Source: Thinopyrum elongatum (taxonomy: Eukaryota > Streptophyta > Magnoliopsida > Poales > Poaceae). Taken from it: a stretch of DNA of 64,000 bases. Below, in pieces: positions 8,744 through 19,800 of this stretch. Each line of letters begins with the position of its first letter. The stretch's first letter is position 1. The DNA is taken from positions 215,573,018 through 215,637,017 of the forward strand of contig CM022299.1 of the NCBI GenBank assembly GCA_011799875.1, in the 5' to 3' direction. The notes under the pieces were generated by a model. The model saw only the letters and a program-made list of their open reading frames with translations. It was not told the DNA's origin and ran no database searches. A program made the translations under genes and the position numbers.

Positions 8744-9550
8744 ATGGCGCCGATCAGGAGATTCTCTGCAGCGGAGAAGGGAAAAACCCCTCGTGAGGAG
8801 CCGGGGCCACTTCCGCCGAAGAAGAGGCTCGGCCGCCCTTACGACGTCGGCGAAAGGCAAGAGGTGACGCGGCCTTTGTATGAGCGGGCTCTACCTGGCT
8901 TCCCGCTTCCTCTGTACACCCGCGCGCAGGGCTCCCGACAGGGCGGTAATGCTAAGCAGCACATGGGCCGGGGTCTCAGCAGACTGACCGAGGCTGAACG
9001 GCTAGCAGGCCGGCGAACCCATGGTGAGGGGACCTCGCGCGAGTTCGTGATGTGGGCGGTAATGCCACTGCGCACGTGGATCCGGCTCCCGAGGTTCTTC
9101 ACCGAGGAGATGTCGCCGAGGGGGCCACTTGAGATGTGGCTGCAGCACGCCGGGTACTGCGGCCTAGCCTCGGGGGCAGAGGTCGAGGTCATCCCCCCGG
9201 GCGACATCTTCATGACCCGAGGATGGGGTGAGGTCGCCCGCGCCTACCGTCCAGAGGGGGCCCTCGCCATCCACTTTGAGTACGATGGCGCCTCTACCTT
9301 GTTCTTCAAGGTCTTTGATGAGGAGGGCCGGCGTTTGGAGTGCTGCCCCGGGGGAAGCAGTCCGTGTGGCATGGCCACAGACGTCGAGCCCGCCTCCGGT
9401 AGCTCTTCCAGCAGCAGCGATGACTCCTGGGAATCCAACGACTCTCCCGAGCCCAACGATTCTCCGGAGTCCAGTGACGACAGCTACGTGCCGCCGAGCT
9501 CTCGCCGTGCCCGGAGCGCGGCAGCGGCGTCCGCTCGGCGCCGTCGGTGA
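8744..9550 (+). CDS. Antisense ORF of element B: small B3-like, acidic-tailed protein (268 aa)
   Basis: The start context is CATCCATGGCG. Residues 24-32 are a basic, nuclear-signal-like patch (PPKKRLGRP). Residues about 99-201 resemble a plant B3 DNA-binding fold: a hydrophobic strand (FVMWAVMPLRTWIRLP), RFFTEEM, then MTRGWGEVARAYRPEGALAI, HFEYDG and FFKVFDEEGRRL. The last part follows the usual B3 ending of GW..F...L..GD...F.YDG...F.V.IFD. Residues 213-248 are serine/acid-rich (SSSSSSDDSWESNDSPEPND) and the tail is basic. The frame lies between the RT remnant and the 3' LTR on the opposite strand, like the antisense extra ORFs known in some plant Tat-type Gypsy elements. The B3 assignment is by eye; the role is unknown and could be regulation of the element or a captured host domain. 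Confidence 0.6.
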   Translation: MAPIRRFSAAEKGKTPREEPGPLPPKKRLGRPYDVGERQEVTRPLYERALPGFPLPLYTRAQGSRQGGNAKQHMGRGLSRLTEAERLAGRRTHGEGTSREFVMWAVMPLRTWIRLPRFFTEEMSPRGPLEMWLQHAGYCGLASGAEVEVIPPGDIFMTRGWGEVARAYRPEGALAIHFEYDGASTLFFKVFDEEGRRLECCPGGSSPCGMATDVEPASGSSSSSSDDSWESNDSPEPNDSPESSDDSYVPPSSRRARSAAAASARRRR

Positions 9551-10803
9551 TGCCCAGCAGTCGAGGTCCCTTGACGTTTTCCTTCTTTTGTTTCCCTGCG
9601 CGGAATTGTGACAAACTCCGTGGGGGTATGTAAAAAACTATAATGCTTTTGCTCCAATGTTTATTACTCCTAGTATGATGTTGCAGCCGCGCATCTTGCT
9701 TCGGCATTGTTCCCCCTTTTCGTTCTCGCGGTAGCTTAGTGCTCTACGCCGGCAGGTCCCAGTCCCCAGGTAGGCTTCCGCCGTCGCTGGTATGCCAGGT
9801 CACGATGCCGTGGTTAAGGCTAGGAGGTGATCGGCCCGAGGTCCGGTAAGAGCTCCTGAGGCGCGATGGTCAAGAGTTCCCCTTTGGCGTGCAAGCAGCT
9901 CCCTGGAGGCCGAAAAGGGAAGTGGCATTGCCGAAGCGAGATTGCGAGAATCAAAATACCGGACGATGAGGTTCACTCTGATATGCATGGGTGACTTATC
10001 TTAGTAGGCCTGAAGTGATTCCTTTGTGCAGCGCCTGATTGTGCTTTGGCAGTGATGCTTCCAGGTAGGGCTCACGCCGACCTCCCCTTCTCCCCGCTCA
10101 TCTAGGTGCTCTACGTCCTCGGGTCCCGACCCTCGAGTGAGCCTCAGCCACCGCTGGTATGCCAGGTCACGATGCCATGGTCAAGGCTAGGGGGTGAGGG
10201 CTGGAGAGTCAGTAAGAGCTCCTGAGGCGCGATGCTCAGGAGCCCCCCCTTTAACGTGCAAGTGAATTGCGTGAAAAAGGGACGGCCGGCGGGGCCACCC
10301 ATGGCTAAACTCCATGGATTCCTGCGGGTTAGTCCGAGAGGAGAGTATAACTCATAATCGCGCTTGCTGTCCTGCCGCTGGTCTTTCCGCAAGAAGATGA
10401 AGGCACTGAGGATCTGGTGAGGTGACGTGCGCGGGGCAGGCCGCGAGCTAGAGCTCGATCTCTCAGATTTGTCAGCGTTGCAGGGACGGACCTGAGCACA
10501 AGCGCCGTGCCAGCATGTGTAGCCCCCGTTGCGGAATGAGCAAGAGGCTGGTCAGCAATGTGGGAGGCCGCGGAGGCGATAGAACACCAGGCAAGCAGGT
10601 GATAACATAAATCAACCCATAGGTAAGGTAGAGCTAGTTCTGGTAGATGCAAAACGATACATGCCGTAGGGACGGACCCACGCGGCTTGGGGATAATGCA
10701 GCCCGAGGGGCGCCCCCAACTGAACAGACCAGAAAATGTCACCTGGCACCGTTGCTGAAGAGATGTTGGAGTAGCTGAAGACGCGTGCCGCAGAAGTAGC
10801 TCC
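9551..10803. other. Internal spacer of element B with two degenerate direct repeats
   Basis: No supported frame lies here. Two related units at 9738-9905 and 10104-10265 (about 366 bp apart) share GCTGGTATGCCAGGTCACGA and GTAAGAGCTCCTGAGGCGCG. They are probably an old tandem duplication within the spacer. This is where RNase H and integrase would sit in an autonomous element, and neither is recognisable. Confidence 0.55.
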
Positions 10804-11339
10804 TCATGAGCCGCCCAGGCCCTGAACCTCGGGAGGCTCTAGGGGCCCGGGGTGCTCGCGAGGATCGATCTCCTCCCCTGACAGGATCGCCTGGCTCCTG
10901 GCCTCATGAGCCGCCAGGACGCCCCGCATGTGGCGCTGGAGTGCAGCAGCTATGCTCGACAAGCCCAAAGGCATGCGAACATAGCTGTGAGGGGGACCCT
11001 CGCACCGGCCAGCGCAGGACGGCCAGAAGCGCTCCTGAGATGTGGCCCTGTTGAGCCCTGGGATGTTGACATAGACGCGCAGCTCACTGTCCTCGTCGGG
11101 ACAAGGAGCCGCATCAGGTGTTGGGCGATGGTCGCCTCGCAAAGCTCTTGCCTCCTGAAGCTCCTCGATTGCCTTGGTGATGAACTCCTGAGCACCTGGC
11201 ACCTCGTGCCTTGTACCCTCCTGGCGGAAGCGCGCGCTGAAGCACGCCTCCACATGGTGCCCGAGCTCCTCCCTCGTGACGTTGACCAGGTCAGAGGCCC
11301 TCCAGAGGAGAGCCCCCGAGCCCAGCCTGAGAGGGGCGC
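10804..11339 (-). pseudogene. Reverse-transcriptase remnant of element B, core deleted
   Basis: The minus-strand frame has REELGHHVEACFSARFRQEG, QEFITKAIEELQEA, then LRVYVNIPGLNRATSQERFW (compare WR.C.DYRDLN.A....PFP in RTs), then YVRMPLGLSSIAAALQRHMR (compare the YxxMPFGLxNAxATxQR motif). The segment between these two motifs, with the first catalytic Asp, is missing, and the YVDD-type second motif is absent. The frame stays open for about 180 codons despite this loss. It continues the protease frame at 20998, interrupted by element C. Confidence 0.65.
11335..11339. repeat. Target site duplication of element C, left (GGCGC)
   Basis: GGCGC precedes TGTAACACCCC at 11340 and recurs right after CCCCTGCA at 20993-20997. 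The pol of element B resumes on either side. Confidence 0.8.
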
Positions 11340-13028
11340 TGTAACACCCCAAAAACTTAATCATGTTTTTACTAAATAAAATTTGGCCAAAAATAAAATT
11401 TTGATTTATAAGTAAATCCTTTATTGCTTTCAGAGTATTTTCTATTTCTGTTTTTCAATATTCTTCCCTCCATATAGAAATTTTGAAAAAATAATGTTGT
11501 GGCTTTGGGAGTTTTCTTAAACGTTTTCATATTATTTTAAATAACAGTAGGAATTATTTTCATAATAAAATTTGCCCAAATTAATTCTCTTTATAGCATT
11601 TTCAAATCTTTAAATGCTCCGGTTGCACTACCACCACTTTAAATAATCCTTTTAAAAATTCCACAAAAAAAATGAGAGGTCATATGATGCCCATATGTCA
11701 CTTTGGCGTAAAAACACAACTTAGTCTTTTGTAAATTTTGAGCAAAACAATCTCTTTTCATTTCTATCCCATTTCTGAGTTATAACTACAACCCTAATTT
11801 TCCTTGATCCAAAAATCCTGAATTTTTTCCCACTTATAGTCCTTACAACCTAACCCTTAATTCCAAAATTTTAGCTCCATTGGAATCTTTTTATTTCACC
11901 AAATATACACCTTTAGTTTCTGTCCAGTACTGAAATTTTGTAAAACTTGCATTAGCAAGTTTTCTCTTTTCACAAACTAACTCCACCATCATTCTTGTCA
12001 TCCAATGAGACACCATTCTGCCAAATATCACTTTCAGAGGAATCCTCTAAATGGCCCTAGCATTCAGTCGAACACTTTGTGGGCATGACAGAAAATTGGC
12101 AACTTTTCTGAACTACATTGTGATCTTGCTCAATTAGCCAAACCATCATGTCCACCATCTCTAAATGGCACTAGTTCTGATGTTAGTCTTGCTGAGTACA
12201 TTTGTACTCACGTTTGCTTAATTTATGTTTTTTCATAGGAGACTTCAGTCTCACTAGTAGTTCCACGTGGGCTTCGACGATTAGCTTGGGAATCCCGGAT
12301 AGTGGTCTGGCTCCTTTGGAGGGTCTTGTAGATAGACATGCTTTCTAGCCTTCTTTCTTTTCAGCTGTCTGTACTCAGACACGTTATGCTTCCGCTTGTT
12401 GCTTGTATGACTTTGTATGTTGAGTCATGAGTCCCATGGTTGTCATATCATGCTATGTATGGCTCCTTGGAGCCTTTTAAAGAAATACTTTGAGTCGTAG
12501 AGTTATGTTGTGATGCCATGTTATATCTACACATATCGAGCATATTGTGTGCATGTTATTGAAATGTTTTGGTATGTGTGGGATTCGACACCTAGTTGTT
12601 TATTCTTGGTAGCCTTCCTTACGGGGAAATGCCTCCTAGTGCTTCCATCCGGAACACATGGATTGACCAGCATGTGTTCTTCTTTGGTCCTATGTCTGTC
12701 CCTATGGGGAAATGTCATGCGGTGTTTACTGGAATCCTTTGTAGCCTCTCTATGACTAGGTTACACTCGCTGCTGACCGACACGTGCATTGCTGGGTCAC
12801 ATATGCCTGTCCCTGTAAGTTTGTGCCACCTTGGTTTATGACTAGTCATGTCGACCCGGGTTCTTCATCATATGGATGCTAGCGACATAATCAAATACAT
12901 GATCCAAAAGGCGCAAACAGTCCCGCCCAAGGTAAGGTTGCAGCCATGGGGATACCATGCGTGAGGCCGCAAAGTGATAGTATGTGTTACATGCTAGATT
13001 GGTGTGACTTAGGATCGGGATCCCAACA
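11340..13028 (+). repeat. 5' LTR of element C (1689 bp)
   Basis: It runs from TGTAACACCCC to GGGATCCCAACA, four bases before the primer-binding site. The first 830 bp are AT-rich and include the stretch shared with 16851-17202. From about 12175 it holds GAGTACATTTGTACTCACG, the kind of sequence near the 3' processing region of many Gypsy LTRs, but this half does not match the element's other LTR. Confidence 0.7.
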
Positions 13029-13032
13029 GCTT

Positions 13033-13045
13033 TGGTATCAGAGCC
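13033..13045 (+). other. Primer-binding site of element C (initiator tRNA-Met type)
   Basis: TGGTATCAGAGCC follows the LTR end by four bases. It is the standard plant retrotransposon PBS complementary to the 3' end of initiator tRNA-Met, not a tRNA gene. Confidence 0.85.
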
Positions 13046-15572
13046 TGACTGCCTGTAGGATTGCCAAGCCAAACTGGTCAAAGTTGAGTCTAGAAATGCT
13101 TTAGTTATACAAGGGAATTGATTGTGGAAGGGAACGTAAGGCTTTTTTTACTCCTTATCCTTGTGTCATTCTGATTCTGAGTCACCTCATCTTGTCTACG
13201 GGGTTAAGAAACTAGGCTTTCACATCTATCTATCAGGATGACGAATTACTATGTTGGAGACTTATAGGAAATGTGTTATCTTCTTGGATCGGTGTTCCCA
13301 TTATAATTCAATTATTGTACTGTCAGTTGTCATGCAGGTTGTCTCATTTTTTCATGCCCGTATAGCTGTTATGTTGTCCGAGTTATCCAAGGTTACTAAA
13401 TAATCGGATGCATTTGCAAGTCTTTCCTCCCTATTCCCAATGTCCTTTTGGGTTAGATTAACCACACTAATCATTGTGCTGGGGTACTTTGTTGCCTTGA
13501 CATTTATATTGAAGTTATTACGAATCTAGGATATCTCAGAGAACCACCCAATAATCTAGTCATGCTTAGTGATACCAGTGTGATGATTCTGGCCATCATT
13601 TTCGAAAGCATCTCGTGATGTTCTTTAGTTAGTAGGTTCCATTTCTGGGTTCTTGGACCCAAGATTCGATCTGCTTATTCATGTTGATTGTGTTCGCTCG
13701 TTCCTTTAGGATATTAGTAACCTTTGTGATAGTCTTCAAAGTTCGTGGTTTATCATTCTTCCAATACCATGAACCATTATGGTAGAAGTTCTTCTGAACC
13801 CAAAGATCACAATTGGAGTGCTCTTGATGAGTTCTCCATTCGATATTTGTGACTCTGCTAGTCCTATCTTTCCGCATAGGTTATTCAAAGAAATATGTTG
13901 AACTTGTTCGACATGCTAATCTATGCATCCACAACTTAGAAAATCATATGTTCCTTCGAGTTGTCCCTCTTCAATCATATTCCGACCTTCATCTATCATT
14001 TGATAGTCAAGATTAGTTGTGCATTCATGTTCATTGTTGCCTATTATTCTTGTGGTCTGTCAAGCCATTCTATTTATGAATGATTGGGAGAAACAAACTG
14101 CAACACCTCATCCATTTCGAGGATTGGGTGAAAGCAGTTGTATTCCACAGATCAAGAATGCCAATCCAGCTTCTATTTTGTTCTACCCTGAAGTATCGCC
14201 CTCTTTATGTCAGGAATATCATAAGAATTGCACACCACCTTATGAATTCCTCATGTAGTGATACTTCTCAGCATCATCATTCATTCCTCGGTCTTCATGT
14301 TCCTTGTAACCGGAATGTCGACAAATGAACCATGATGTGTGAAATCAATACTCCTAGCAACCCCCTTGCCTGGTAGTTAATGGGCAATAATTTCATTCTT
14401 AGTGTGATGGTTATTGAATCACCATTTTAAGGTTGATCATGCTACCTAGTACATTTTTCCTGGTGCACTTTTCTGATCATATCATCTTGCTCTGAAAAGC
14501 AAGATTGTTATCGAGCTTAATAACATATCTATGGTTCATGATTTTTTGAATATCTTCTCGGAAGTATTACCGGGTAGTCCCCTTACCGTTATGTTGAGTT
14601 CATGATCAAGTTGGTTTTCCTGTAAACCACTATTCTCCAAGGATCTGTGTTGGATACCCTGAACTAGTTGGTTAAGCTAAACAATAACTTGGAGAGTTGG
14701 AAGATAAGGGCTTGCCTCGCGCAGTTCATTCAAAGGGATATATTTTGTGTGTGTGTGTGTGTGTGTGTGTTGAAGGAAGATAGTATCTTCATCAATTGAC
14801 CTTCATGATCAATTGTTGGATGTATTGTCTTACCAATCTTTGATTTGAGTATGGGCTATCGTCAAATCAAATCAAAACCACTGATTTTTGTAATATTGTT
14901 TTACTCGTGGTTGTTTCCTCAGGCCTACACCATTATATCTTTTTGGTCTGACCAATGCTTTCATCTTGTTCACATAGTTATGGAATCCCATCTTGGTGGA
15001 AATCTCAATAAATTTTTGTTGAGCCCATCGACAACATCTTTATCTCCGCCATGATTTTGTTGAACATTAAGCTAGTGTTGGAAACTTTTGTAAGCATTAT
15101 CTTCGTGTCCCATTCATGAAGATGTAAGAAGTGACTTCCCCCAATTCACGTGTATTTGATGTAAGTTGCCGGTGTGAATTTGAGAAAGCTTGTTTTTCCT
15201 CCCCTTGGAATCATCCAAGTTAGTCATGCATGTATGAAGTATTCTATGGTTTGACAGATTAGCTACCTCCATTCCATATGTATCCCTAGCACACCAAGCC
15301 ACTGATTGATTTTTTTCAAGGATAAGAAGTTCAAGTGCTAATCCTGAAGGGTCCCGATGGACATGCACAAGACTTTGTTATCTTCAATGATGGTTCCCAA
15401 CCAGAACTCGATTGTGTTTTGTTGTAAGACTTCTATGTGGTCATGCTGTCTGGGACGGTGTGTTCATGTGTGTCTTGTGAACTAGCTCATGTTTTGTAGC
15501 TTGCTGCCATAGTTCATTTCCCAAGAATCTCACAACGTCATCTCGTCGATCTGTGTTGCAAACTTTCCTTCC
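13046..15572 (+). pseudogene. Decayed chromovirus-like pol of element C
   Basis: No long frame survives. Fragments of RT are still readable: near 14565-14720 a decayed match to the N-terminal RT region, near 14850 GYRQIKSK (from the palm), near 14935-14990 a FGLTNA-like stretch (LFGLTNAF), and near 15060 the region after the YVDD-type motif. Frameshifts and stops occur throughout. A (TG)n run at about 14745-14771 is shorter in copy 2. Confidence 0.6.
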
Positions 15573-15809
15573 AGACATGCTGAGTCTGAAATGTCCAGTC
15601 ACCAACCAGATCTGAATCTCAAGCAGATATGATGGTTGGAACGTTTCCCAAGAATTGTAATATTGGTCTTACTAAACTGGTAAAGTGGATGTTGTGGCTA
15701 ACACACCAAGACATGCTGAGTCTGAAATGTCTAGTCACCAACCAGATCTGAATCTTAGGCAGATATGATGGTTGGAACGTTTCCCAAGAATTGTAATATT
15801 GGTCTTTGC
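15573..15809 (+). repeat. 136-bp tandem duplication in element C
   Basis: AGACATGCTGAGTCTGAAAT starts at 15573 and again at 15709. About 100 bp of the second unit match the first with a few substitutions. Copy 2 has the same at 51100-51336. Confidence 0.8.
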
Positions 15810-15813
15810 AACT

Positions 15814-16850
15814 TGAAATCTGCGTTGGTATTTCCCCGAAGAGGAGAGGATGATGCAGCATAGCAGAGGTAAGTATTTCCCTCAGTTATGAATCCAAGGT
15901 TATCAATCCAGTAGGAGAACCAAGCAACACTATGTAAACAACACCTGCACAAAAACAACAAGTACTTGCAACCCAACGCGTGAAGGGGTTGTCAATCCCT
16001 CAACGACATTGAGATAGATTAAATTGTATAGGATTTGATAAATAAATCTAACAAAAATACAAAATAAAATAAATAAAAGAAAATTGCAGCAAGGTATTTT
16101 TGGTTTTAATATATAATAGGAAATAGACCCAGGGGCCATAGTTTCCACTAGAGGCTTCTCTCGAGAAAATAGCATATGGTGGGTAAACAAATTACTGTTG
16201 GGCAATTGATACAAAAGCAAATAATTATGATGATATCCAAGGCAATGATCATGTATATAGGCGTCACGTCCAAGATTAGTAGACCGACTCCTGCCTGCAT
16301 CTACTACTATTACTCCACACATCGACCGCTATCTAGCAAGCGTCTAGTGTATTAAGTTGATGAAAAAACGGAGTAATGCATTAAGAAAGATGAAATGATG
16401 TAGACAAGATAAACTCACGTATGAATAAACCCCATCTTATTACCCTTAATAGCAATGATACATGTGTGTCATGTCTCTTTCTGTCATTGAGATAAAGCAC
16501 CGCAAGATCGAACCCATCACAAAGCACCTCTTCCCATGACAAGATAAATCAATCTAGTTGGCCAAACCAAACCAATAAATCGGAGAAGAAATATGAGGCT
16601 ATAACAATCATGCATAAAAGAGTTCAGAGAAGAATCAAATAATATTCATGGATAGATCTGATCATAAACTCAAAATTCATCGGTCCAATCAAACACACCG
16701 CAGAAAAGAGTTACATCAAATAGATCTCCAAGAACAACGAGGAGAATATTGTATTGAAGATCAAAAAGAGAGAAGAAGCCATCTAGCTACTAACTATGGA
16801 CCCATAGGTCTATTATAAACTACTCACGCATCATCGGAGTGGCAACAATG
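15814..16850 (-). repeat. Fragment of an abundant Triticeae repeat inserted in element C
   Basis: The stretch with TTGAAATCTGCGTTGG, CAACGCG...GGGGTTGTCAATCCCT and GACCGACTCCTGCCTGCATC is a well-known high-copy Triticeae LTR-type sequence. The strand is uncertain. It replaces the first 470 bp of the 3' LTR of element C, which starts abruptly at 16851 (ATCCTGAATTTT). I see no target duplication. Confidence 0.5.
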
Positions 16851-19800
16851 ATCCTGAATTTTTTCCCACTTATAGTCCTTACAACCTAACCCTTAATTCC
16901 AAAATTTTAGCTCCATTGGAATCTTTTTATTTCACCAAATATACACCTTTAGTTTCTGTCCAGTACTGAAATTTTGTAAAACTTGCATTAGCAAGTTTTC
17001 TCTTTTCACAAACTAACTCCACCATCATTCTTGTCATCCAATGAGACACCATTCTGCCAAATATCACTTTCACAGGAATCCTCTAAATGGCCCTAGCATT
17101 CAGTCGAACACTTTGTGGGCATGACAGAAAATTGGCAACTTTTCTGAACTACATTGTGATCTTGCTCAATTAGCCAAACCATCATGTCCACCATCTCTAT
17201 AATCTTCAGGAGCATCAACCTGCCAAAAATCAAGTTGATTAGATCACTGTAGCTACCTCTGGCATATGCTCGAGCACTTGGCGTGCATGCAGAGAGCACG
17301 GCCAGAGTGCGTGTATTGCACCGCTGGCATCGACTCCTGCCACTCCCTCTACTGCCTCCCCTGCTCGCCTTAGTCCACCACTGGATCAACCCGTCCACCC
17401 TGAACCCTGCCGACACTCTCCCTCGTCCTCTAGCGCCGGCTAGCACCGCCCTGCGCCACCGCCGCCGAAACCTTCTCGGGCACGGCACCGCCCGAGTTGC
17501 TCGATCTTGCCAGCTTGCCCTCGCCTTAACTCTCACCTACCTGAGCATATCCACAGCTCGCTGACCTCCACCGACCCCAAAGACCCTGACCACCGCTCCT
17601 CACCGGCCTCAACGGTGCCATGAATGGCCGCCACCATACCCCGCTGTGGACGGCGCTGACCGGACCACCTGGCGCCTCCCCGAGCTTGCCAGCACCTCCT
17701 CTGGGCGGTGGCCTCTCCAAGAAGCTCCCCACGCCGCAACCACCCTGCCACCACCCGCGTCATGCCATCAATGGCTACTGTCGCTGTGTCCACCTCTGGA
17801 AACCTCGGTGACGACCCCCTCCAGCCTATCTAAGGTCACCTCGAGACCATTCCCGCCCTCACAGTGCATCGCCAAACTCCCAATCAGCCCCCAGGCCACC
17901 CCATTGAGCTCGGGAACGTCTTCTTCTCTCTCTCTGGTAGTCACGGCCACCGCAACTTCTCCGTCGACTCCGTCGCAACCACGGCCTCCCCCTTCCCAAT
18001 TCCTTCACCATCAGCCTCCTGGAGCTCCCGCTGGTCCATTCCACCTCTCGATTTCACCGGGGAGCAACAGTAGGCGAAAGCCCCCTTTCTTCCATAAACG
18101 CCGTCCATCGGAGATCGCATCACCGGCGATGCAGAGCTCCCCGTCGATCGTGCTACCCACCAATGAGTCCGCCCGGACCTTCTGAGCACGTCGGTGAGCT
18201 CCACTGCCCAAGGGGCGCCGCCGTTCGCCGGCAATCACCACCGGTAGCGGCCTCCTCTGTTCGGTCATGAGGGAGAAGGGCGGGGTGGACTGGTCAAACA
18301 TGACAGGTGGCCCCGGTGGGACCCACCGTCAGTCACTCAGCCCCTGCCGACTCAGCCGTTTAAGTGGAGACGGATTCCGTTCGGAACCGTTTTCGCGCGA
18401 GGAAGGCATATTCCAGGTTGTACGCCATCGACGTCGGCCGTCCCCTCGCGCAGCTGATCGGCTGGGCTCGGCCCAGTAGAACCAGGCGGCTAAATAGCGC
18501 ACAGGGCGCTGCTCTGCTTCTTTTCCCTTTCTTTTATTCAGCAGTTTCTATTAATTCCACAGAACTCATTTCAAATCCAAATTTGACGATTCAAATTTCC
18601 TTGAACTCATAAAATCATGCTCTATTATTTTAGCTTAGGTGAACATTTTTACTAGGCCTTGTCTCTGTTGAACCTATTAAATAGTCCTTTTAATCAATTA
18701 CTTCAACTTAGAAATTCCATAAGTAATTCATATGAACTCCAAATAAATTGATTCTTTTTTTGTAATTTCTTATATATCATCTAGTTTATTTTAATATTTA
18801 TTTCATAATTTCCTAGACAAATTTTTAGCATTGTTTTAGTTCTATGTGGTAATTCTAGTATTTTGCAAATAGGAATTGGAGGGGAGACAAAAATTTCAAA
18901 ACTTTTGAAGTGCACCCAATATCTCTCATACTGAAGGCAAGCATCTTGAACATTTGATATGGTGAATGTTTTGTGGTTGCTAGCTAAAATATTTGAATCA
19001 TGGTTGTGATAATCTTTAGTAGAATTTGCATATGGCTATTTTTGCATGCATGATCCATGGCTATTTTGTTGTCATCTTTAAAGCATGAAGTATGAGTGAG
19101 TATGGTTACTTTCACTTGTCATGTATGCCTGTGTTGTTATGGACTAAACTGCAGGAAAAAAACCAGTCACGAGAAAAGTGACCGTGTGACTGAAAATCTC
19201 GTGGTGACGAGAATGATCAGTGATGGCATGTTGGGACATGCTAGGTGGTGACCCTGTTGGGTACCACCAATGATTTATCTTGTACTAACCATTGCAGAAA
19301 GTACATAAGCCTCCTGAGATGACCATAGATCGAGTCTTGTCACCGGTAACCCCCATACTTGATTCGTGCTACCACTTGTCCCTGCCACAGGTGGGGTGCA
19401 GTCCAGTAAGTTGCTAACCCCTTTCCGTGCACACACCGTACAGAGGGCCACGATGAGGGTTTCCCAGGGATCCGGGACTAAATCCTGTCATCGGGTCAGG
19501 GGGCATGGGTGTTTCCAGTTGTGACTGAGAGGGGGGCACCCCTTGGAATCCGCGCGTATTAATAGTGATCCCATAAAGGACGTTGGTCTCTCCGTCTCAG
19601 AGTTTTACTGGAATGATGATTTGGGTGATTCCTGGCATCTGGAAAGTTAATCTGGTGTGTGCTGGTTAGGTGTGTTTTCAACCCAAAGACCGTAATGGGA
19701 ATTAGTCAGCGTCTCGGTACTGACTAAAGAAATCCTTTACTTGTGGGTAAAGAGTACACCTCTGCAGAGTTTTTAAACCTATTCGAATAGCCATGTCCGT

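Noticed and set aside
13033..13045. Possible tRNA-Met gene
   Set aside because: Only the 3'-end complement is present, right after an LTR, so it is a primer-binding site.
15930..16322. 130-residue minus-strand frame
   Set aside because: Sits in a high-copy repeat fragment. The protein has no domain and the frame is AT-rich by chance.
17646..18185. 179-residue Ser/Pro-rich frame
   Set aside because: Lies in the GC-rich island of element C, with overlapping frames on both strands. Low complexity and no recognisable motif.
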